Of a stretch of 64,000 nt of DNA, positions 57,111-64,000 are shown piece after piece. Below the pieces are notes generated by a model. The model ran no database searches. It was given only the letters and a program-made list of their open reading frames with translations, and was not told the origin of the DNA. The position numbers and the translations under genes were made by a program. Every line of letters starts with the position of its first letter. Position 1 is the stretch's first letter. The stretch is from assembly GCF_004664715.2 (NCBI RefSeq), contig NC_051084.1:61455334-61519333 (forward strand), read 5' to 3'. This DNA comes from Peromyscus leucopus. Lineage: Eukaryota; Chordata; Mammalia; Rodentia; Cricetidae.

Positions 57111-58039
57111 GACTCTAGAAAGCATATTTGGGGTGGCTGATTCGTAAAGTAACTCTAAAGGAAAGGAAATGACCTCCCTAATTACCCTACCCTAGAGGGG
57201 CCCCCTCCCTGTAGACGCTTCAGAGGAAGGAAAGGGGCCTAAGAACTATGCCTTTAGAGTTGAGCAGCTGGAGACTGGGACCATGCACAGGATTTCTTTG
57301 GAAAATGACCTAAGCGCTACCTCAAGAACAGAGCCCTGTGAGTGAGAATAAGCCAGTCTTTGGCACATGCCACTTAGCCAGCCCTAGCTGCAGATGATAT
57401 TACTAACCAATGAAACAGTACATTGCTTCTCCAGCTTCCTGGTCCTATTCTTTAGCTCACCTTACATATTCCTGAGGTGAGTAATGGGATACAGCAGCCA
57501 GAGGAAGCACTAGGCTGGTCTAGCACTCACTGTACCAAAGGCTCCCGGGCCTGGGACAGGACTGGATGGAACAGGTAAGATAAAGCTTGGGTAATGTAGA
57601 CGGAAATAGATTTTCTAAAGTACTTAAAAATCAAACTTCAAACAGCTAGAAATGATGGCAGGAAACAAAACGTGGTTTCTTCCTGAGACAGCCTGGAACT
57701 GAAAAGGAACCCCTTGAACAAGCTAGTTAGATGTGTCTTAACGCCTTGCCAAAGGCAAAACCAGGGAGGCCCCTTGGCAACTTTGAGAGGACCGGGGCAT
57801 TCTGGTCCTGTATGACTTCCTCCCGACCGCTGCATGTTTTGGGTGGCTGGGAAGAATCTAGCCTGGCTTGTCAATCAGAGCTCGTTAGAAAACCAGAAAG
57901 TGCTGCTAGTCTTGCCCCACACATCTTAGAGGTGAAGCTTTCTAAAAGGAATTCTTTTCTAGAGATATTGACATTATATCCCAGTAAATACACAGATCTT
58001 ATGAAAATAGCACCATTCTATGTACACCACACTATTTTA

Positions 58040-58130
58040 TATTCCATTTTTTATAACTTTATTTTTGATGGCATTGGGTCTTACACATACTATGAAAGAA
58101 CTCTACCACTGAGCCAGACCTCAGGCTCCC
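58040..58130 (-). repeat. ID-like SINE fragment antisense
   Basis: GGCATTGGGTCTTACACATA and GAACTCTACCACTGAGCCAG resemble the antisense tRNA-like ID body. Confidence 0.5.
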
Positions 58131-58239
58131 AGTTTTTATTCTACTAATGGGCTTAGAATTGCGCCCTGCAAAGCATGTAGTGTATCTTTCAACAATACTG
58201 AGGGAAGTGGAAGGGTGGGTAGAGAGGCCCTCGGCTCCA

Positions 58240-58922
58240 GCGAGAGTGCTGCTGAGAACTTTATTTTCAGCATCCCAAACGCTTCCCGAGGAGTCCATCA
58301 TTCCTTCCATGCTTCCTCCTTCTACATCTGTATCCACCTTTTCCAAAGAATCAGAAAACTAATTGTGTGTGCTGTGGGGTGGTATGAGTGAGTGTGTGTG
58401 CTTGTGTGGGCTGAGCCTGCCAGCTGATCATAGCTGAGGGTCCAGCTCCAGTCTGCTGGCTGCATGCTCAGGACACGGGAAGTTTCCACTGAGGGCCAGG
58501 GAAGGGTTGTGTGGCCGTGGAAAGGCAGCCAGGCAGGGGGTCAGTTTGTGTTTCTAGTCAGGTTTTCAAATTGCTGCCGGGGGTCTCCTTACTTTAAGAT
58601 ATGTTTTACTTGTCTATCAATCCAACTGTTAACCTCATCCCAAGCACCGTTACACACATATTGAGGGTATTGTTTGACGAATTCTGGACCCCCTGGGTCC
58701 TATAAGTTAAAACTATCACGGTACCTCTGCCGCTCCAAAGAAGGCCCCAGTCTTCCATTCTTTGAAAATCAATTTACTTTAGACTTTAGTAAGAGTGAAA
58801 TAGAAGAGCCAAAGAAGAAGTACAAGTTCAGGAGCGATGCAAATGCTCGCCCAGTAGATACAAAGTAGATTTCTCCATGTCCGTTCAGTGTCAACAATTC
58901 ATATCACACTCTCTCGTTCAGC
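58240..58922 (-). other. Efhc1: Efhc1 3' untranslated region (inferred)
   Basis: Going leftwards from the Efhc1 stop, the first canonical AATAAA on the reverse strand is at 58265-58260, so transcription probably ends near 58240. A second reversed hexamer at 58140-58135 is an alternative. The stretch is largely repeat-free. An open frame on the opposite strand at 58662-58868 overlaps it and is discussed as a finding. Confidence 0.5.
58260..58265 (-). terminator. Efhc1: candidate Efhc1 polyadenylation signal
   Basis: The + strand reads TTTATT, i.e. AATAAA in the Efhc1 direction, about 660 nt after the stop. It is the first canonical hexamer met in that direction. Confidence 0.5.
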
Positions 58923-58994
58923 TCAGTTCGAGAAAGCGCGAATAAAGTTATAGTAGTTAATCTTGCCTTCTCCGTGGGTACACATCCTGATTAG
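58923..58994 (-). CDS. Efhc1: Efhc1 last coding exon and stop
   Basis: On the reverse strand an acceptor ending TTGCAG is followed by 23 codons, [17 protein letters not shown] then IRAFSN, and TGA at 58925-58923. This is the conserved C-terminus of EFHC1 and follows the donor at 60649 in phase 0, giving KE/LIRM across the junction. The intron between the two exons is about 1.65 kb. The exon is too short to show as an open frame. Confidence 0.95.
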   Translation of the reverse strand, partial: LIRMCTHGEGKINYYNFIRAFSN

Positions 58995-59254
58995 CTGCAA
59001 GGGAACAAACAGGACAGGTGAGACAGAGCTCCCTTCGGCTTAACTGCCAAGCACACTTACGCATAAGGAGCCCCAGGGTTTTGCCAACCCAAACAGAGTT
59101 CAGCCTTTATATCCCCAGTTGACTCTGAAGTAATCCTGTGATCCTGGAAGGTAGGTCAGACATTAAGCCCCATATTATACATAGTGAAACCACAGCAGTA
59201 ATATTCACGTTTAGAAGGGCGTTGTTATTATCACACACTTTCCTTTTTTCTTTA

Positions 59255-59365
59255 TCTTCTGAGGCAGTATCTCACTTTGTAGCCTCCATTGGCCTTGAAC
59301 TCATGATCTTCCTGCCTCTGCATCCCAAACTTTGGGGATACAAGCATGTACCAGCAGACCCAGCT
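59255..59365 (-). repeat. B1 SINE antisense, older
   Basis: TCTGAGGCAGTATCTCACTT through CCTTGAACTCATGATCTTCC to a B1-like tail. Diverged. Confidence 0.65.
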
Positions 59366-59384
59366 TCAAAATACTTTTTTTTTG

Positions 59385-59545
59385 TTGTTGTTGTTGCTGT
59401 TTTTTGAGACAGGGTTTCTCTGTGTATGGTACCTGTCCTGGATCTCACTCTGTAGACCAGGTTGGCCTCGAACTCACAGAGATCTGCCTGGCTCTGCCTC
59501 CCAAGTGCTGAGATTAAAGGCGTGAGCCACCACTGCCCAGCCAAA
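59385..59545 (-). repeat. B1 SINE antisense (Efhc1 last intron)
   Basis: TTTTTTGAGACAGGGTTTCT through TAGACCAGGTTGGCCTCGAA to AAAGGCGTGAGCCACCACTG. Preceded at 59255-59365 by an older antisense B1. Confidence 0.9.
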
Positions 59546-60649
59546 ATACTTTTATTGCTATATTCAAATATAAATATTTTGCCTTCTCCCAAGAACTAAA
59601 CACCCCTAAACTGCAGGCTCCTACTGTTGCAGCCTAATGGAAGATCTAGTTATAGCCATGCTTTCAATGTCCCCTGGACTCAACAGTGATGGTAACAGTG
59701 ATTGGCTGCGGTTGTCTGTACAACATCTGCCTTGCCCAGCCTCTACATTCCACTTCCCAATGGCTGCATTTCCTTTCTCATGTCCGCTCCCATGTCACAC
59801 AGTATGAATGACTTGAAAATAAAAACTGAATTAGCCATGCTGTCAATCAAAGACTTCTAGAGTAAATAGGTATTTAGCCCACGTGAAGAAGTGCCCTCCT
59901 CTCATACTCCTTGTCAACATTCTGTCTTCAAAAAGACCAAACAAGACCCTCCGTCCTAGTTACTTAACCTAGTTACTTCAACTAAACCATTTCCTAAATG
60001 AACCTTAATTTCCAAACGTTCCCTCTTGCTTGAAAACCTTCGGGAAGGTCAATAAAGCCTCCGTGTTGTTAATCAATGAGTAGGTCATGATATTAAGCTA
60101 AAGTCCTGGCCAGGGTGGGGTAAATTTTGTTCTGACTTCCAGCAAGGGTCCTAGCCATCAAGATTTGTAGCGAGTAAAAGAAATGCCATCCTTATTTAAC
60201 AATCATAAAAGTTCTAGGAGGAACACTTCCATTCCTTCTCCCCCATCTTCAGCAAAACTTGTTACCCTACAGACACTGCTGCCTTGGGCAGGGGTCATAT
60301 CAGCTTCCATGCTCATCGTGAGAGGCTGACCTTGAAGTCTCCCAGAGCCCGCAAACAACCTGTTCATTAACTTATCTTCGGGTCCCTCCTTGGCAGCTGG
60401 TGCCTCACGATCACCTACCTTCCATCTCTAACATGCTGGTCTAGCAACTTCTCTGCTATCTGTTCCCAGCCCCAGCTTAAGAGACATCCTGCAGCAACAA
60501 TTTGAAAAGGAAGTTGATGCTGTGGTGTGGAAAATCCTGTCCTCAGGACAGAACGGGAGATCTGATTCTTGTAACCCCTTAGGAAGGAATGACCAGTGTT
60601 TAGTCTGTTTAGTCTGTGCAGTCAACCCAAACCACCCGTTCATACTGAC

Positions 60650-60860
60650 CTCCTTAATCAAGGAGTCATCGACTGGGATATTAAGAGTGTCACAGACTTT
60701 AAAGAACACCTCTTTGTCCACAAATCCTGACTCCTCCTTGTCGTATATTTGAAACGTTTCACAGAGGTTATCTTTGCAGGAATGGTCTTTCAGGTGCATC
60801 TGGATTGTGTCTATCAGGGTATCCAGGTCCTGTGCCTTGGGTTCCTCCGTGGCTTGCATG
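60650..60860 (-). CDS. Efhc1: Efhc1 penultimate coding exon (EF-hand)
   Basis: Efhc1 encodes EF-hand domain-containing protein 1 (myoclonin 1), a ciliary and spindle microtubule-associated protein with three DM10 domains and a C-terminal EF-hand; human mutations are linked to juvenile myoclonic epilepsy. This 211-nt exon on the reverse strand has acceptor TCTTTACAG and donor GTCAGT. After one base that completes a codon it reads 70 residues, [20 protein letters not shown] to DDSLIKE. The EF-hand loop [12 protein letters not shown] lacks the usual acidic residue at position 12. In human this part covers roughly residues 548-617. The DM10 exons lie beyond the right edge. Confidence 0.95.
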
Positions 60861-60956
60861 CTGTAAAGAGAAGGACATGATCGGATATAAATATATTCAT
60901 TCTTGACCAATCTTACCTCAGTGAGCAAAGCTCTTATTTCGTGAAATCTGGGAAGC

Positions 60957-60958
60957 AT

Positions 60959-60985
<27 letters not shown>
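60957..60985 (+). repeat. AAT repeat upstream of an Efhc1 exon
   Basis: About nine AAT units lie roughly 95 bp before the acceptor of the penultimate Efhc1 exon; on the transcribed strand this reads (ATT)n. Confidence 0.95.
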
Positions 60986-60989
<4 letters not shown>

Positions 60990-61799
60990 TAATAAGCCCA
61001 CCAGTTTTGACACACAGCTAACCTCCTCATCAGAAGGCCTCATGTGGGACAGTGTTTGAATTATGTCCCTTCTTGCCATCAGTTAAATCACTCCACCCCA
61101 AAGAGCCAGGTCTCATATACTGCCTTTCCCAGTTTGCTATTTGTGGGAATCATGCTGGCCTCTACAGTTGCAGACAAACATTACCTCATCCAGACCCAAG
61201 TGCCTGAGTGCCTAGAAGTTATGCACGTCACTATGCAGACAGGAATCTCTCAGGGTTTTAATATTCCCCCTTCCGTTCTCAGTGAGTTTTGTGAAAGGCC
61301 ATCTGTGGGCGTTTGGAGACCGCTCTTGGGGCTGGGCAGCAGTGCAGGCCTTGCGTTACTGAAACCACAGAGAGATTGGTAACAGAGTACTAGGAAGAGT
61401 GATGGCTATCCCTTCCCAACAGGACACAGTAAGGAAAAGCTCAATGTGTACTTCCTCTGAGAACAAAGCTAGTTATAAAACTAAAGAACGTTAGCTCCAA
61501 CAAAGACTCCCTCATCTTCCTAAATCCTCTCAGAACAAAATACCCTCCTAAGTGCTTACACTTACGTTTCTCAGTGATGAGAAAATGGACTTGAAGATGC
61601 TGGGACCTCGTCCCGATACCACATCAGAGGCCCGATCAGAACTCGTGTCTGCCCCCATTTTCAACAAGTTTTGGATCCTCGTTCCCTCTCACCGAGGCCC
61701 TCCCTCCATGACTCCACCATGGCTTCTCTGCTCTTCCTGTGTATTACATTCAGAAACTTCACTGCTGAAAACAGTGTAGCTTGGTTCCTGGTTCACTTT

Positions 61800-61982
61800 G
61801 GTTTTTAACCTTCCGTTTGTGTGTGGTTGTGCACACATCCAGAAGAAGGTGTCTGGTCCCTCAGAGCCAGGGTTGGATGGTTTCGGGATGCTAGTTTGTA
61901 GTAAGGATGCCGGGAGGAGAACTCCAGTCGCCAGGACGGCATGGCAAGCACTCTTTACTGCTGAGCCGTCTCCCCAACCCTA
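61800..61982 (-). repeat. B3-like SINE antisense, diverged
   Basis: CACACATCCAGAAGAAGGTG, AACTCCAGTCGCCAGGACGG, ACTGCTGAGCCGTCTCCCCA. Confidence 0.65.
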
Positions 61983-62094
61983 GTTCCATGTTAACCTGAA
62001 GCTGCCACTGTGCGGTCTGGGCAGGTGAAAAGTAGTGTGATCTTCCCGGATCTCTTTTTGGAAATAAGAGACAAAAATCTAGCTTTTTTTTTTT

Positions 62095-62228
62095 TTTTTT
62101 ACATAGTCTTACTGTGAAGTTCTAACTGGCCTAAACTATATAGATAAGGATGGCCTCCAATTCATTGAGACTGCCTGCCTCTGCCTCCTGAGTGCTGGGA
62201 TTAAAGGTGTACACTACTATGGCCAGCT
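62095..62228 (-). repeat. B1 SINE antisense
   Basis: A poly-T run, then TTACTGTGAAGTTCTAACTG and GTGCTGGGATTAAAGGTGTA. Diverged in the centre. Confidence 0.75.
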
Positions 62229-62544
62229 CCTAGCAGTGAATTTCAAACAATACCTCGTGAGAAAGGACCGTGGACTGCACGGAAAAAAAGAGTTCACTAG
62301 ACTGATCAGCCTGAACGTCCAAAAGTAGGAAATGAGCTAAATAATTTACACTTTAATCACGTGATGCAGTCACGATGAAGCCACTGCTGTGCTGCAGGAG
62401 GAAAATGTGTTGTTAGTGTGAGCGCTGGGGCCCTGATTTGTGGACAGAGTGCTGGCTCCGGTAAAACTTACACAGGTATAAAGACTGATATTTGGATTTT
62501 CTTTTTTGTTTAAGGAAGCTGCTTTTAGAAAGAAAAGACAGAGT

Positions 62545-62780
62545 GTGGGGCTGGACTCAGCAGTTAAAAGCACTTGCTGTTCCTGCAGAGGCCATGGGTT
62601 CTGTTTCCAGCACCCACACGGTGGCTCACAACCACATGTAATTCCAGTTCCGGGGGATCCAGTGCCCTCTTCTGGCCTCTATGGGCACAAGGCACCCATG
62701 TGATGCACGTATATACACACAGGTAAAACATACTAATGAACAAGTACTTAAAAATAAATTGAAAAAAAAAATAACAAAAA
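62545..62780 (+). repeat. B2 SINE sense
   Basis: GGGGCTGGACTCAGCAGTTA, CGGTGGCTCACAACCACATG, CCCTCTTCTGGCCTCTATGG, then a long A-rich tail. Confidence 0.85.
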
Positions 62781-62786
62781 CACGGG

Positions 62787-62985
62787 CCTGGAGAAACGAC
62801 TCAGCAGTTAAAAATGCATCCTGTTTTTAAGATGACCTGAAGTCAGTCCAGCAGCTCAGCAGCTCAGAACTCCAGCTCCAAGGGAAGCCAACACTCTCTT
62901 CTGGCTTCTGGGCCCTGCATTCACATGTGCAAACCCTCTCACGGACACATACATAAAAACAAAACTAAATCTTTTTTTTTTTTTA
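62787..62985 (+). repeat. B2-like SINE sense, diverged
   Basis: CCTGGAGAAACGACTCAGCA head, CACTCTCTTCTGGCTTCTGG, CACACATGCA-like tail and A-rich end. It directly follows another B2. Confidence 0.7.
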
Positions 62986-63002
62986 AATGAAAGTCATAGT
63001 CT

Positions 63003-63123
63003 AGCTGGGTCGTGGTAGTGCACACCTTTAATCCCAGCACTCAGGAGGCAGAAGCAGGTGGATCTCTGAGTTTGAGGCCAGCCTGGTCTACAGAATGAGT
63101 TCCAGGATAGAGCCAGAACTGTG

Positions 63124-63209
<86 letters not shown>
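63003..63209 (+). repeat. B1 SINE with GA and GACA tail
   Basis: Sense B1 from GCTGGGTCGTGGTAGTGCAC to GAGCCAGAACTGTG; its A-rich tail has expanded into a GA repeat (63130-63172) and a GACA repeat (63171-63209). Confidence 0.85.
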
Positions 63210-63489
63210 AAGCCATAGTCACCTGTGAAAGAGAGGGTAGAAGTACATGAAAAATGTGAATGTAATGTTTACTTAAAGCATTAAACTATTGATGCTTCAT
63301 AGAACATTCTAAGATATCTGAAATGTTCATGATAGACTGCAAAAGCCAGTAAACAGCCCTCAAGAAGTATTATATTTTTATATGAATATTAAACAACAAA
63401 ATATTAGAAGCAGTCATCTCTGGTTTATGAGTGTTTTGCTTACTTCAGCTTTTGTAACCTAAGTTTTATTACCTCTGTTTTGTTTTCCT

Positions 63490-63602
63490 TGTTCTTGTTT
63501 TTGAGACCTCTCACTATGTAGCCCATGCTAGCCCTTAACTCCCGTCCCTCTGGCAAAGCTTCCAAGCACTGGTATTACAAGTGTGTACCACCAAACCAGG
63601 TT
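63490..63602 (-). repeat. B1 SINE antisense, diverged
   Basis: TTGTTTTTGAGACCTCTCAC, TATGTAGCCCATGCTAGCCC, ATTACAAGTGTGTACCACCA. Confidence 0.65.
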
Positions 63603-64000
63603 TACTCCCTTAAAATTTAAGCAGATATTACTGTTATAGCAAGGTCAAAACAATAAGGGTCCTAAAATTCCCCCAGTATAGAAAGGGCCACTTGAATCAC
63701 TTATTACAGAAGCAGAATATGATTATCAGATTCATATAGGCAGGGGGCCATTTTAGTGACAGGAAGCACCCAAACCTCCATCTCCACATGCTCTCAGGAG
63801 GTAAGGTCTCCTGCCTGTCGCATATCTGAATATATGACTGAAGTTATAATTTTATATCAGATCATTTGGGGGAAAGACAGTAGCTCTCTCTTCCCTGAAG
63901 AATCCAGACACTCATTTCCTTCAAACAACAGAGAAAACACCCATGCAGCATGGCAGAAATGTGGGTGGATGGTAACGGGTATGACGCTTAACTCACGCCA

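Larger units (their letters stand above)
53846..58239. other. Tram2-Efhc1 intergenic region (tail to tail)
   Basis: About 4.4 kb separate the two convergent 3' ends. It contains antisense B1-like elements at 54563-54855, a rodent interspersed repeat at 55705-56078, an intact-looking solo LTR at 56308-56728, a B4-like SINE at 56765-57110 and an ID-like fragment at 58040-58130. 57110-58040 is unique with no supportable gene. Confidence 0.7.
58995..60649 (-). other. Efhc1: Efhc1 last intron
   Basis: This is a 1.65-kb intron with a GTCAGT donor and TTGCAG acceptor on the reverse strand. It contains two antisense B1 elements (59255-59365 and 59385-59545) and otherwise unique sequence. No additional exon was seen. 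Confidence 0.85.
60861..64000 (-). other. Efhc1: Efhc1 intron, continues past the window edge
   Basis: Sequence upstream of the penultimate Efhc1 exon shows no further exon matching the DM10 region. It holds an AAT repeat at 60957-60985, a B3-like element at 61800-61982, a B1 at 62095-62228, two B2 elements, a B1 with a GA/GACA tail at 63003-63209, and a B1 at 63490-63602. The rest is unique intronic sequence. Confidence 0.75.

Noticed and set aside
60428..61030. Reverse-strand frame of 200 codons as a single gene
   Set aside because: Only the middle 70 codons are Efhc1 coding. The two ends are intron read through splice sites at 60861 and 60649.

Overview
The window is nuclear DNA of a rodent, most likely a cricetid (hamster, deer mouse or vole group). 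The evidence is dense SINEs of B1, B2, B3/B4 and ID type, a B1 subtype whose 5' part differs from the usual mouse consensus, many GT/CA/GA microsatellites, and several short LTR insertions. No prokaryotic gene, CRISPR array, operon, tRNA gene or rRNA gene was found. Only two protein-coding genes can be supported. Most open frames longer than 60 codons are chance frames in introns, SINEs or microsatellites.

Gene 1 (+ strand) is Tram2, a multispanning ER membrane protein of the TRAM/TLC family associated with the translocon. Ten coding exons lie between 16005 and 48674. All have GT/AG boundaries and consistent phase, and together they give 331 codons plus a stop. The first coding exon (about 40 residues by homology) lies left of the window, so 1-16004 is read as intron 1. 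A long 3' UTR follows to about 53845, with a terminal AATAAA at 53821 and an earlier one at 48859.

Gene 2 (- strand) is Efhc1, a ciliary microtubule-associated protein. Only its last two coding exons are here: 60650-60860, carrying an EF-hand, and 58923-58994, carrying the C-terminus and stop. The 3' UTR probably ends near a reversed AATAAA at 58260. The rest of Efhc1 lies beyond 64000. Tram2 and Efhc1 are convergent, about 4.4 kb apart, in the arrangement I recall from human 6p12 and mouse chromosome 1.

Layout: 1-16004 intron 1, including a repeat-poor block at 9840-12880; 16005-16068 coding exon 2; 16069-36742 a large intron packed with SINEs, old L1 fragments and LTR insertions; 36743-48674 coding exons 3-11, with striking simple repeats in introns 3, 5, 7 and 10; 48675-53845 the Tram2 3' UTR, free of visible SINEs; 53846-58240 intergenic; 58240-64000 the Efhc1 3' end. 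The most distinctive non-genic structures are three LTR-like insertions bounded by TG...CA and perfect 6-bp duplications. Two belong to one family whose LTR contains B1-like sequence. The other is a tract of about 430 bp of TCAC/TCCC tetranucleotides just upstream of coding exon 6. I did not find an undescribed biological system.
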